Source: an uncultured Bacilli bacterium (GTDB taxonomy: Bacteria > Bacillota_I > Bacilli_A > RF39 > UBA660). Taken from it: 38,427 bases of DNA. How positions within the stretch are numbered: the stretch's first letter is position 1; the number at the start of each line of letters is the position of its first letter. The DNA lies in NCBI GenBank assembly GCA_947627835.1, contig CANQXM010000001.1, positions 1 through 38,427 on the forward strand, written 5' to 3'. The notes under the pieces are model-generated. The model had not been told where the DNA came from. It saw nothing but the letters and a program-made list of their open reading frames with translations, and searched no databases. Of the stretch, positions 6,882 through 15,588 are shown one piece after another. The position numbers were made by a program, and so were the translations under genes.

Positions 6882-7971
6882 ATGAAATCAGAACTAACTG
6901 CCAAGCTAAATGAATTAATGTTAAAACTAAACGACATTGGGAGGTCTCTTTGACTTACCATCAAAAAAAGAACAGATTCTTGCTTTAGAAAAAGAAATGG
7001 CCGAACCAAATTTTTGGGATGACATATCTCATGCCAACGAAGTAAACAAAAAGTGTGCCAATTTAAAAAAAGTAGTAGAAAGTGTTGATCAAATAAAAAA
7101 TCAACTTGTGGATAACCTAGAACTTATCAACATGTTAGAAGAAAATGAAATTGAAACCTTAAATAGTGAAATAAGCACCATCGAACAGACTATTGAAAAA
7201 CTAGAGATTGATACGCTTTTAAATGGCAAGTTCGACGAAATGAATTGCTATTTAGAAATTCATCCAGGAGCTGGAGGTACAGAGTCATGTGATTGGGCCA
7301 GTATGCTTCTGCGGATGTATGAACGTTTTTGTGAAAAAAATGACTTTTCCTATGAAATTATCGAAGAACAAAAAGGTGAAGAAGCAGGTATTAAAAGTGC
7401 AATGATTCTTATTAAAGGAAATTATGCTTATGGTTATTTTAAAGGAGAAAAAGGAATTCACCGTTTAGTTAGAATTTCTCCGTTTGACTCTAATGCAAGA
7501 AGACATACCAGTTTCGCAAGTGTAAGTATTACGCCAGAAATTAATCAAGATATCAACATTGAAATTAAAGAAACTGATTTAAAAATTGATGTGTATCATA
7601 GTAGCGGAGCAGGAGGACAATCTGTAAATACTTCTAACTCAGCAGTAAGAATCACCCATCTCCCTACAAAAGTAGTGGTTACCTGTCAAAACGAACGAAG
7701 TCAGATGAAAAATAAAGATCAAGCTATGAAAATCTTAAAAAGTAAATTAATTCAGTTAGAAGAAGAAAAAAAAGAACAAGAATTAAACAAAATAAAAGGA
7801 GTAAATAGCAGTAATGAATTTGGTTCACAAATAAGAAATTATGTATTAGAACCATACAAATTAATTAAAGATTTAAGAAGTGGTTATGAAAACAGCAATG
7901 TAGATAAAATCTTAGATGGAGATATTTTAGAAATGATGGAATCCGTTTTAAAAATGAAGGTGAATAAATGA
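6882..7971 (+). CDS. prfB: Peptide chain release factor 2, with programmed +1 frameshift
   Basis: RF2 ends translation at TGA and TAA. ATG 6882 follows AGAAGGGTG and gives 23 residues ending at an in-frame TGA (6951-6953). A +1 shift at CTT TGA C moves into the main frame at GAC 6952, for a total of about 362 residues. In that numbering the RF2-type stop-recognition tripeptide SPF is at about 199-201 and the catalytic GGQ at about 244-246 (SSGAGGQS). The peptide continues to the conserved YVLEPYKLIKDLRSGYE. Its stop overlaps the yitT start in ATGA, so the two are translationally coupled. RF2 autoregulates through this frameshift, and its presence means TGA is a stop codon here. Confidence 0.95.
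6941..6954 (+). promoter_or_regulatory. RF2 +1 frameshift site
   Basis: GGGAGG (6939-6944) is an internal Shine-Dalgarno-like element, followed by TCT, the slippery CTT (6948-6950), the TGA stop and C (6954). This is the arrangement of the known prfB autoregulatory site, with one more base change than the usual AGGGGG-TAT-CTT-TGA-C. Confidence 0.9.
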
Positions 7972-8822
7972 GAACATTCAAAAAATATTTTACGATTCTT
8001 GCAGGATTAACGCTTGCTGCCATTTCCTTTAACCTGTTTCTAGAACCTTTTCATATTGATACGGGTGGTGTTGGAGGTCTTGCAATTGTTGTAAGTCAGT
8101 TTATTCCCATTCCTGAAAGTTTTTTCATGTTATTAGTAAATGCCACATTAGTAATTTTAAGTTTCCTTGTTTTAGGAAAAGAATTAACAAAAAATAACTT
8201 GTTTGGATCTTTGCTATATCCGATATTAGTAGAATTAACTTCTCCAATTACCAACTACATTTTAATAAAAGATTTAGATATGTTAGTAATTGCTGTTTTA
8301 GGTGGAGTCTTAAGTGGTACCGGATATGGACTTTTATTTAAGAATAACTTTACATCAGGAGGAACCGACATCTTAAATCAAATCGTAGCGCAAAAATTGA
8401 AAATTCCCATTGGTAGATCCATGATTTATATAGATGGAATTATCGTCTTGATCGGTGGTTTTGTCTTTGGAATAGAAACCTTTATTTATTCCATTATTTC
8501 ACTTATAATTATTAGTATTTTAAGCAATCGCTCCACTCTCGGGATTAATACAAACAAACTTTTTTATATTCGAACTGATAAATACCAAGAAGTAAAAACT
8601 TACTTATTAAACGACTTAAAATATGATGTAACCATATTCGATACTTATGGAAATGCTTCCAACAAAAAAAGTAAATTAATTATGTGCTCTGTAAAACAAA
8701 AAGATTACTATAAAGTAAAAACCGCAATTGAAATGATAGACAAAGAAGCGTTTATGATTATAACCAACAACTATCAATCTCAAAATGCCAATCGTATGGT
8801 TCCTACATTCGAAGAAGAATAA
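7968..8822 (+). CDS. YitT-family membrane protein (DUF161 plus DUF2179)
   Basis: The 284-residue protein has the YitT layout. Five or so hydrophobic helices fill roughly residues 10-190, including the conserved FLEPFHIDTGGVGGLAIV and NNFTSGGTDILNQIV loops. A soluble C-terminal DUF2179 domain follows (about 195-275, with YDVTIFDTYG and EAFMIITN). The family sits in the cytoplasmic membrane; transport roles have been suggested but not settled. The start overlaps the prfB stop by four bases (ATGA). A second, related copy lies at 28484. The stop codon is inside the loop of the terminator that follows. Confidence 0.9.
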   Translation: MRTFKKYFTILAGLTLAAISFNLFLEPFHIDTGGVGGLAIVVSQFIPIPESFFMLLVNATLVILSFLVLGKELTKNNLFGSLLYPILVELTSPITNYILIKDLDMLVIAVLGGVLSGTGYGLLFKNNFTSGGTDILNQIVAQKLKIPIGRSMIYIDGIIVLIGGFVFGIETFIYSIISLIIISILSNRSTLGINTNKLFYIRTDKYQEVKTYLLNDLKYDVTIFDTYGNASNKKSKLIMCSVKQKDYYKVKTAIEMIDKEAFMIITNNYQSQNANRMVPTFEEE

Positions 8823-8837
8823 CTTCTTCTTTTTATT
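8811..8837 (+). terminator. Terminator overlapping the yitT stop codon
   Basis: GAAGAAG (8811-8817) and CTTCTTC (8823-8829) pair around AATAA, and TTTTTATT follows. The stop codon TAA lies in the loop. The stem encodes the protein's Glu-Glu-Glu tail. Confidence 0.8.
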
Positions 8838-8864
8838 GCTTTCTTTCGTAATTTCAGCTAGAAT
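8836..8864 (+). promoter_or_regulatory. Candidate promoter for tilS
   Basis: TTGCTT (8836-8841), 17 bases, then TAGAAT (8859-8864). It lies just after the yitT terminator and 25 bases before the tilS start, so placement supports it. Confidence 0.45.
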
Positions 8865-8888
8865 AAGAACCACAAAGGGCGTGAGAAA

Positions 8889-10238
8889 ATGAACGAAGCA
8901 CAAGAATTTTTATCACGACAAATTTCTATAAATGACAAAGTAGTAGTGGCATGTTCTGGAGGACCAGATTCCATGGCCTTATTAAATTTAGTAATAGAAC
9001 TACGAAAAAAGATTCCTTTTGAAATCATTTGCGCTCATGTAAATCATAAAAAGAGAAAAGAATCAGAAGAAGAATACGAGTTTGTAAAAGAATACTGCCA
9101 TCAAAATAAAGTGATTTTTGAAGGAACGACATTTGACACGTACAACCAGAAAAACTTTCATGATGAAGCACATAATAAACGTCAACAATTTTTTCAAAGC
9201 CTGATTCATAAATATCAAGCAAAATACTTACTAACCGCACATCATGGGGATGACTTAGTAGAAACCATTTTAATGCGATTAAGCCGTGGAGCATCTTTCT
9301 TTGGATATCATGGCTTTTCCAAAATCGAAAAAGAAAAAGATTATACAATCTTGCGTCCACTAATCACCATGACTAAAGAAGAAATTTTCAATGAAGTTAT
9401 TCGAAGAAAGATTCCTTATCGAATTGATAAAACAAATGAAATGGATACTTACACACGAAATCGTTATCGTAAATACATCTTACCATTTTTAAAAAAGGAA
9501 AATAAAAACGTCCATTTAAAATACTTAAAATTCAGTGAAGAATTGTGTCAGATAAATGAATTTCTTGTGAAAACAATGGAGAAAACCTTGACGGATTGCA
9601 TAGAGAATGATACCTTACATATTGTTGAAATGAAATCACTTTCTTCATTCCAACAACGCTATGTCATAAAAGCATATTTAAAACAAATTTATCAAGAAAA
9701 TCGAAAATTATTAAAAGATGTCCATGTCGATAAAATTATGGAAATGATTCAAAGTGAGAAACCGAATCAAGTAATTCATCTGCCTTTGCAAAAACTGGGA
9801 ATAAAAAACTATCAAATATTTAAAATAATAGAGAAGAATACATTAGAAAAATATTTCATAGAGTTAAACGAAAGTGCAAATATAAAAGGATTTGGTTTGA
9901 TAAAGAAAGTAGCAAATGAAGAGGAAAAAAGTAATAATGTCATTCGCTTAAATAGCCAAGAAATAAAGCTGCCACTTTTCATTCGAACCCGAAAAGATAA
10001 AGATAAAATCGCCATCAAAAACATGGAAGGACATCAAAAAATTAAAGATCTTTTTATCAATGCCAAAATTCCTAAAGAAAAAAGAGATACCTGGCCGATC
10101 GTCGTCGATGCAAACGACGAAATCATCTGGGTTCCTGCTTTAAAGAAATCAAAATTTGATAAAGAAAAAAATGAAAAATATGATATAATATATAAGTATG
10201 TTTTTAGTGAGGAGAAAAGAAATGTCACGAAAAAGTAA
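8889..10238 (+). CDS. tilS: tRNA(Ile)-lysidine synthase
   Basis: TilS puts lysine on C34 of the CAU-anticodon isoleucine tRNA so that AUA is read as Ile. The 449-residue product has the PP-loop SGGPDS at residues 23-28, then AHVNHKKR and LTAHHGDDLVETILMRLSRG, which are TilS hallmarks, and a C-terminal region with RTRKDKDKI and NAKIPKEKRDTWP. ATG 8889 has an AAAGGGCGTGAG ribosome site. Its 3' end overlaps ftsH by 17 bases, the tilS-ftsH pairing common in Bacillota. The hpt gene often found between them is absent. AUA codons are frequent in this window, consistent with need for the enzyme. Confidence 0.93.
   Translation: MNEAQEFLSRQISINDKVVVACSGGPDSMALLNLVIELRKKIPFEIICAHVNHKKRKESEEEYEFVKEYCHQNKVIFEGTTFDTYNQKNFHDEAHNKRQQFFQSLIHKYQAKYLLTAHHGDDLVETILMRLSRGASFFGYHGFSKIEKEKDYTILRPLITMTKEEIFNEVIRRKIPYRIDKTNEMDTYTRNRYRKYILPFLKKENKNVHLKYLKFSEELCQINEFLVKTMEKTLTDCIENDTLHIVEMKSLSSFQQRYVIKAYLKQIYQENRKLLKDVHVDKIMEMIQSEKPNQVIHLPLQKLGIKNYQIFKIIEKNTLEKYFIELNESANIKGFGLIKKVANEEEKSNNVIRLNSQEIKLPLFIRTRKDKDKIAIKNMEGHQKIKDLFINAKIPKEKRDTWPIVVDANDEIIWVPALKKSKFDKEKNEKYDIIYKYVFSEEKRNVTKK
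10181..10189 (+). promoter_or_regulatory. Internal extended -10 promoter for ftsH within tilS
   Basis: TGATATAAT is a perfect extended -10. It lies in the last 60 bases of tilS and 33 bases before the ftsH start at 10222. No well-spaced -35 is needed for this type. It would give ftsH its own transcript besides read-through. Confidence 0.6.
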
Positions 10239-12204
10239 TGCAAATACATTTAAAAATTTATTTCCTTATGTGGTTTTAGTTGTTGTCATCTTTGTTGTAT
10301 TCTCTGTATTAAATATGGGAAGAACCATTAAAAATGAATTGACAACCGGAGAACTCATGGATGCCATTACTGCCAAAACCATTACTGAAATAACGATTAC
10401 ACCAAGTGGGGAAGAAAATGTTTACTACATAGAAGGAAAATTAAATAATTATAAAGAAAATGAAACTTTTGAAGCAAAAGTAGTAGAAGCAGATTTAACG
10501 AATGTTATCAAATATGCAGAAGCAAATAAACTAAGCGTTTATGAAACCAATCCCGATCCAGGATCCTTTTCTTGGATGTACATCATTGTAAACGTTGTTC
10601 CATTATTCTTATTAGTTGGAGTAACTTACTTCTTATTTTCAAAAATGGCAAATAGCAATAAAGGAAGTATGGACTTTGGAAAAAGTAGAGCCAAACTAAG
10701 TGAAGATGGTGGTAATGTTAAGTTTTCTGATGTAGCTGGCTTAAAAGAAGAAAAAGAAGAAGTAAAAGAATTAATTGACTTTTTAAAAAATCCAAAACGT
10801 TTCCAAAAATTAGGTGCTAGAATTCCAAAAGGAGTTTTATTAGTAGGTCCTCCAGGAACTGGAAAAACATTACTTGCCAAAGCAGTTGCTGGGGAAGCAA
10901 ACGTTCCATTCTTTTACATTAGTGGATCAGACTTCGTAGAATTATTCGTCGGAGTTGGTGCAAGCCGTGTAAGAGAAATGTTTAAAGATGCGAAAAGAAA
11001 TGCCCCATGTTTAATTTTCATTGATGAAATTGATGCCGTAGGACGTCAAAGAGGTTCTGGTATTGGTGGAGGACATGATGAAAGAGAACAAACTTTAAAC
11101 CAATTATTAACAGAAATGGATGGATTTGGAGCAAATGAAGGAATTATTATTATTGCTGCAACCAATCGTCCAGATGTTCTAGATCCTGCGCTTCTTCGTC
11201 CAGGAAGATTTGACCGTCAGGTAACCGTAAATTTACCAGATGCGAAAGAAAGAGAAGAAATCTTAAAAGTACATGCTAGAAACAAGATTTTTGCTAAAAA
11301 TGTAAACTTAAAAAATATTAGCTTGCGAACTCCAGGATTTAGTGGTGCAGATTTGGAAAACTTACTAAATGAAGCAGCATTGCTGGCAGTTAGAAAAAAT
11401 CGGGATGCCATTACAATGGATGATATAGATGAAGCAACTGATCGTGTATTAATGGGACCAGCCAAAACTTCTCATAAAATTACCGATAAAGAAAAACGTT
11501 TAGTAAGTATTCATGAAGCAGGACATGCTGTAATTGGAATTAAATTGGAAGATGCCAATGAAGTTCATAAAATTACGATTATTCCAAGAGGACATGCCGG
11601 CGGATATACCATGATGCTTCCAAAAGAAGAACGGATGTCTATTATGTCTAAAAATGAACTTTTAGCAACCATTACCGGACTTCTTGGTGGACGTGCTAGT
11701 GAAGAATTATTCCTAGGAGAAATAACAACTGGGGCAAGTGATGACTTTAAAAGAGCTACCAACATTGCCAGAAGCATGGTTACGGAATATGGTATGAGTG
11801 AACTAGGACCAATGCAATACGAACAAAAAGAAGAAGGCATTTTCCTAGGTAGAGATTATAACAAATCCAAAAATTATTCAGATCAAGTTGCTTTAGAAAT
11901 TGATCAAGCAGCTCGTAAAATCATTGATGAATGTTATGATAAAGCAAAAGAAATTATTAAGAAAAATAAAGATTTAATTATGTTACTAAGTGATGCCTTA
12001 ATGGAAAGAGAGACATTGACGAAAGAACAAATTGAATCCCTTGTTTTAACTGGAAAAATTAGTGAAGAAGAAACAAGTAGTAAAGACGATGAACCAACGA
12101 TTCTAAAACTTAGAGAACTTGCGAAAGCAAAAGGAATCAAAGGTTATACAAAAATGTCAAAAGAAGAATTAAAAGAAGCATTAGAGGAAGAAGAAAAACT
12201 TTAA
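10222..12204 (+). CDS. ftsH: ATP-dependent zinc metalloprotease FtsH, with extra C-terminal SAP/Rho_N-like tail
   Basis: FtsH is a membrane AAA+ protease for damaged membrane and regulatory proteins. The 660-residue protein has two membrane helices (about 12-32 and 118-139) around a small extracytoplasmic domain. It carries Walker A GPPGTGKT (209-216), Walker B FIDEID (about 266-271), the arginine-rich second region of homology and the zinc site HEAGH (431-435). Start 10222 has GAGGAG upstream and overlaps tilS by 17 bases. The last 35 residues (LRELAKAKGIKGYTKM and on) resemble the SAP/Rho N-terminal helix-extended-helix motif, which binds nucleic acid in other proteins and is not usual in FtsH. 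No strong terminator is visible in the 164-base gap after it. Confidence 0.95.
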   Translation: MSRKSNANTFKNLFPYVVLVVVIFVVFSVLNMGRTIKNELTTGELMDAITAKTITEITITPSGEENVYYIEGKLNNYKENETFEAKVVEADLTNVIKYAEANKLSVYETNPDPGSFSWMYIIVNVVPLFLLVGVTYFLFSKMANSNKGSMDFGKSRAKLSEDGGNVKFSDVAGLKEEKEEVKELIDFLKNPKRFQKLGARIPKGVLLVGPPGTGKTLLAKAVAGEANVPFFYISGSDFVELFVGVGASRVREMFKDAKRNAPCLIFIDEIDAVGRQRGSGIGGGHDEREQTLNQLLTEMDGFGANEGIIIIAATNRPDVLDPALLRPGRFDRQVTVNLPDAKEREEILKVHARNKIFAKNVNLKNISLRTPGFSGADLENLLNEAALLAVRKNRDAITMDDIDEATDRVLMGPAKTSHKITDKEKRLVSIHEAGHAVIGIKLEDANEVHKITIIPRGHAGGYTMMLPKEERMSIMSKNELLATITGLLGGRASEELFLGEITTGASDDFKRATNIARSMVTEYGMSELGPMQYEQKEEGIFLGRDYNKSKNYSDQVALEIDQAARKIIDECYDKAKEIIKKNKDLIMLLSDALMERETLTKEQIESLVLTGKISEEETSSKDDEPTILKLRELAKAKGIKGYTKMSKEELKEALEEEEKL

Positions 12205-12368
12205 TGCTTTTTTCTTATAAAAAAAGGATTTAGGTAAGAAAGTTTTGCCAAAAAAGAAAAAGAAAAGAACAAATAACAAAATGAGGTTCTCCTACCAAAC
12301 AGATTTGCCAAAAAGCCTCTTTGACGGACGAATAAAGTTCATGATAAAGTCCATCTTGAGGTGAAAAA

Positions 12369-12854
12369 ATGAAACATTATTATGTCTTTTTGTGTTTAGA
12401 TAAAATCCCTTTCTTAGAACTGATATTAGATCAACATTGTCATGCAAAAGAAGACAAAAATATCAATTGGGAACGGGTAAAATACATCATATTAGATTTT
12501 AAATCCCACGTTAATTCAAAGTGCAAAATGATAGAAATTGGAAAAATAAAAGATGCCAAAAAAATACTAACCAATCAATTAACCTATATCAAAGTTGATA
12601 TTACAAAAGTACACAATGCCTATATAAAAGCCAAAATACCGAATCAAATAATTCCCAAACGAATTAGTACCTTCACAGAAAAGTTATTTTTTAGTACTCC
12701 CGCAGAATTTTTAAAATACTTAAATGAAAAGAAACTATTAAATAAAGAAGATAAGAAGAAATTTGCGAGTGCCTTAAAAAAGATGCAAGAAGAAGAACAG
12801 ATTTTAAAAACTTGGAAAAATGTTTCTAAGGACGAATATTTTCATCAAAGGTAG
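12369..12854 (+). CDS. Hypothetical protein between ftsH and parA
   Basis: The 161-residue protein matches no family I recognise. It is basic, with Lys-rich helices in the last 40 residues (about 119-150), no signal peptide and no membrane segment. Two Cys/His-containing stretches, FLCLDK and DQHCHAKE, lie within the first 27 residues, but no clear metal site. ATG 12369 has TTGAGGTG upstream. The 164-base leader has the 11-mer TTTGCCAAAAA twice, 60 bases apart (12244 and 12304), and a possible TTGACG -35 at 12321. Its place before parA would suit a chromosome-related role, but that is only neighbourhood. Length and ribosome site make it a likely real gene. Confidence 0.65.
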   Translation: MKHYYVFLCLDKIPFLELILDQHCHAKEDKNINWERVKYIILDFKSHVNSKCKMIEIGKIKDAKKILTNQLTYIKVDITKVHNAYIKAKIPNQIIPKRISTFTEKLFFSTPAEFLKYLNEKKLLNKEDKKKFASALKKMQEEEQILKTWKNVSKDEYFHQR

Positions 12855-12865
12855 GTGAATTTATA

Positions 12866-12894
12866 AAGACAAAAAAGGCTTATTGTGTTAAAAT
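12866..12894 (+). promoter_or_regulatory. Promoter for parA operon
   Basis: AAGACA (12866-12871), 17 bases, then TAAAAT (12889-12894) with TG at 12886-12887 (extended -10). It lies 33 bases before the parA ATG. Confidence 0.5.
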
Positions 12895-12927
12895 ATCAAT
12901 AGTGACGAAAGTTGTGAAGGTGGTATT

Positions 12928-13713
12928 ATGGCAAAAATTATTTCATTAGTTAACCAAAAAGGTGGAGTAGGAAAAACAACGACAAGTATCAACCTTGCAG
13001 CAGCCTTAGGAAAAGAAGGAAAAAAAACCCTTTTAATTGATTTAGATCCTCAAGGTAATGCTTCATCTGGACTTGGATTAAATGCCAACGACTTTAAAAA
13101 TGACATTTATGATGTAATAACGGGAAACTGTGAAATAGAACCAGCCATTATCAAAACCAAATTTAAAAATTTATCCATCATTCCTGCAACCATAAACTTA
13201 GCTGGAGTAGATGTAGAATTTGTTAAAAAGATGTTAGAAGATAATACGTTTCGTCAAAATGAACAATTGCGTACTGCACTTGAAACCATAAAAGAAAAAT
13301 ATGATTTTATTATCATTGATTGTCAACCATCACTGGGAATTTCTACCATGAATGCTTTAGTAGCAAGCGATTCAGTAATTATCCCCGTACAATGTGAATA
13401 TTTTGCCCTTGAAGGAATTACCCAATTATTAAATTCAATTATCTTAGTTCAATCAAATATGAATCCAGAACTTCGAATTGAAGGAGTATTACTAACAATG
13501 TTAGATGGAAGAACAAATATTGGCTTAGAAATTATTGAAGAAGTAAGAAAATGCTTTAAAAGCAAAGTATTTAATACCATTATTCCCAGATTAGTCCGTT
13601 TAGTAGAAGCACCAAGTCATGGAAAACCAATTAGTGATTATGATCCAACCAGTCGTGCCACCCTTGCATATCAAAATCTCGCAAAGGAAGTGATTAGTAG
13701 AAATGGAAACTAA
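12928..13713 (+). CDS. parA: Chromosome partitioning ATPase ParA (Soj)
   Basis: ParA ATPases drive segregation of origin regions together with ParB, and Soj also affects DnaA. The 261-residue product has the deviant Walker A KGGVGKTT (residues 11-18), LLIDLDPQGNASSGLG (34-49), Walker B-like FIIIDCQPSLG and EGITQLL. Length is that of chromosomal Soj proteins. The start at 12928 has GAAGGTGG upstream. parB begins inside its last 11 bases, so the two are coupled. Gene order parA-parB-mscS-DUF951-...-ychF-rpsF-ssb-rpsR matches the origin-proximal block of Bacillus, which argues for the chromosomal rather than a plasmid system. Confidence 0.93.
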   Translation: MAKIISLVNQKGGVGKTTTSINLAAALGKEGKKTLLIDLDPQGNASSGLGLNANDFKNDIYDVITGNCEIEPAIIKTKFKNLSIIPATINLAGVDVEFVKKMLEDNTFRQNEQLRTALETIKEKYDFIIIDCQPSLGISTMNALVASDSVIIPVQCEYFALEGITQLLNSIILVQSNMNPELRIEGVLLTMLDGRTNIGLEIIEEVRKCFKSKVFNTIIPRLVRLVEAPSHGKPISDYDPTSRATLAYQNLAKEVISRNGN

Positions 13714-14593
13714 AAGAAAGGCATTAGGAAAAGGTCTAGAACAACTCTTTTCAAACGAAGTGATTGATTTTGACAACTTTGAGAATGACATCATTAAAGA
13801 AGCCAAGTCAAATGACATTTTAGAAATCCCCTTAAAAGATATTCGCAGCAATCCATATCAACCACGTAAAGTTTTCAATGAAGAAACCATCAATGAACTT
13901 GCTGAATCAATCAAAGAAGTTGGAATTGTTCAACCAATTATCGTTAAAAAAAGTATCAAAGGTTACGAATTAATTGCAGGTGAACGCCGTACAAAAGCAG
14001 CGAAAGTAGCAGGACTCGAAACCATTCCTGCCATTGTCAAAGATTTTAATGATCAAGAAATGATGGAAATTGCTTTGATTGAAAATATTCAAAGAGAAGA
14101 CCTAAATCCAATTGATGAAGCAAGTGCCTATGAAAACATTATTCGTATGAGTGGAATGACCCAAGAAGAATTTGCTAAAAAGTTTGGAAAAAGTAGAAGC
14201 TACGTAACCAATATGTTGGGACTTTTAAGCCTTCCTGCCAATACCAAAAGATTAGTGCAAAATAAAAAATTAAGTATGGGACATGCACGGGCTTTAAGTA
14301 AAATTGAAGATGACAACAAAATTGATGAATTAGCAACCAAAGCAGTTGTAAATTCAATTAGTGTAAGAGATTTAGAAAAACTAATCACAGAGGAAGACTT
14401 ACCAAAGAAAAATAAAATTGTAAGAGCAACCGAAACCAAAAACATTCGCAACGCCATATATGAACGAATCATGCGCGAAAAAATTGGAACAAAAGTAAAA
14501 ATTAATCACCGAAAAATTGAAATCCCATTTGATTCAGATAAAGATTTAGAACGAATTCTAGAAATTTTGGGCATAAAAATTGAAGGGGAATAA
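13703..14593 (+). CDS. parB: Chromosome partitioning protein ParB (Spo0J)
   Basis: ParB binds parS sites, spreads as a CTP-dependent clamp and recruits ParA and SMC. The 296-residue product starts with the Lys/Arg-rich KRKALGKGLEQLF seen in Spo0J. It carries NPYQPRKVF (50-58) and the CTP-binding GERRTKAAKVAG (93-104), then the helix-turn-helix around MTQEEFAKKFGKSRSYVTN, and a C-terminal dimerisation domain. Length is full. It overlaps parA by 11 bases and is followed one base later by the mscS gene. I found no perfect parS (TGTTTCACGTGAAACA) in the window. Confidence 0.93.
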   Translation: METKRKALGKGLEQLFSNEVIDFDNFENDIIKEAKSNDILEIPLKDIRSNPYQPRKVFNEETINELAESIKEVGIVQPIIVKKSIKGYELIAGERRTKAAKVAGLETIPAIVKDFNDQEMMEIALIENIQREDLNPIDEASAYENIIRMSGMTQEEFAKKFGKSRSYVTNMLGLLSLPANTKRLVQNKKLSMGHARALSKIEDDNKIDELATKAVVNSISVRDLEKLITEEDLPKKNKIVRATETKNIRNAIYERIMREKIGTKVKINHRKIEIPFDSDKDLERILEILGIKIEGE

Positions 14594-14594
14594 A

Positions 14595-15404
14595 ATGACC
14601 AAAAAAATAATAGAAATAATATTTAAAAAAGAAATCATTGGTCCCATCATCATTCTTGCAATTGGGATATGTTTAATCAATATCATCAGCCATACGATGA
14701 AAAAATTATTAAAAAACGGGAAAAGTAGTTTTGAAAAAAAGCGGAAAAATACGATTATTGAATTACTAAATAACATTATAAAATATTTTATTTATATTTT
14801 AATGATTATTTTCATTTTAAACATCTATGGGGTAGATACCAGATCCATTATTGCCAGTTTAGGAGTAGCTGGGGTAATCCTTGGTTTTGCTTTACAATCA
14901 ACGGTAGAAGATTTTGTAAGTGGAATCGCCATTATTATGGATAATTATTTTGGTGTTGGAGATACTGTAACGTTTAATGGCTTTACGGGAGAAGTCATCG
15001 AAATGGGCTTAAAAAGCACCAAAATTCGTAAATATAATGGAGAAGTATACATCATTGCTAATCGTCATATCGATGCTGTAATTAACATTAGCCAACATAA
15101 AGCAAAATTATATATTGAAATACCAACGGCTTATGAAGAAAAAACAGAAAAAGTAGAAAAAGTATTAAATCAGATTGTCGAAAAAGCCAAAAAAATTCCA
15201 AACGTACTCCCAGAATCGTCTTATTTAGGAATCGATAGTATGCAAGACTCAGCCATTCATTACTTAATTTGTATAGTATGTAAACAAGATACCCAATGGC
15301 AAATTAAACGTGATGTATTAAAACTAGTGAAAGAAACCTACGAAAAAGAAAATATAAAAATTCCGTATCAACAAATCGAGGTGCATAATGAAACCAAATT
15401 ATAA
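14595..15404 (+). CDS. Small-conductance mechanosensitive channel, MscS family
   Basis: The 269-residue membrane protein has two or three N-terminal hydrophobic helices (about residues 14-35 and 61-84). A Gly/Ala-rich pore helix follows, IIASLGVAGVILGFALQ (about 90-106), then STVEDFVSGIAIIMDNYFGVGDTV, which is the MscS beta domain start. These are clear MscS hallmarks. Such channels open under membrane tension to relieve osmotic shock. ATG 14595 has GAAGGGGA upstream; an in-frame TTG at 14580 would extend it but lacks a better ribosome site. It starts one base after parB and overlaps the DUF951 gene by 17 bases, the same order as in Bacillus. Confidence 0.88.
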   Translation: MTKKIIEIIFKKEIIGPIIILAIGICLINIISHTMKKLLKNGKSSFEKKRKNTIIELLNNIIKYFIYILMIIFILNIYGVDTRSIIASLGVAGVILGFALQSTVEDFVSGIAIIMDNYFGVGDTVTFNGFTGEVIEMGLKSTKIRKYNGEVYIIANRHIDAVINISQHKAKLYIEIPTAYEEKTEKVEKVLNQIVEKAKKIPNVLPESSYLGIDSMQDSAIHYLICIVCKQDTQWQIKRDVLKLVKETYEKENIKIPYQQIEVHNETKL

Positions 15405-15588
15405 ATTGCAAGATCATGTAATTATGAAAAAAGGACATCCATGTGGATACAATGAATGGATTATTACTAGAATGGGTGTCGATATCAAATTAAAATGTGT
15501 TCATTGTGGTAGAGAAATAATGATGGATCGTTTAGAGTTTGAAAAAAAATTAAAAAAAATAATAGGTGATAACAATGAAGGTAAGTAA
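15388..15588 (+). CDS. DUF951 small zinc-ribbon-like protein
   Basis: The 66-residue product matches DUF951: an early KLQDHVIMKKGHPCG, then EWIITRMGVDIKLKCVHCGR and IMMDRLEFEKKLKK. The Cys at about 20 and the CVHC pair (37-40) suggest metal binding. Members are small, conserved in Bacillota next to ychF and mscS, and of unknown role. It overlaps mscS by 17 bases and the transporter gene by 14, so all three look translationally coupled. Confidence 0.88.
   Translation: MKPNYKLQDHVIMKKGHPCGYNEWIITRMGVDIKLKCVHCGREIMMDRLEFEKKLKKIIGDNNEGK

Noticed and set aside
12191..12216. Terminator after ftsH
   Set aside because: AAGAAAAA and TTTTTCTT can pair, but the stem has a single G-C pair and would be too weak.
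12928..14593. parS site near parAB
   Set aside because: No match or near match to TGTTTCACGTGAAACA was seen in or around the genes.
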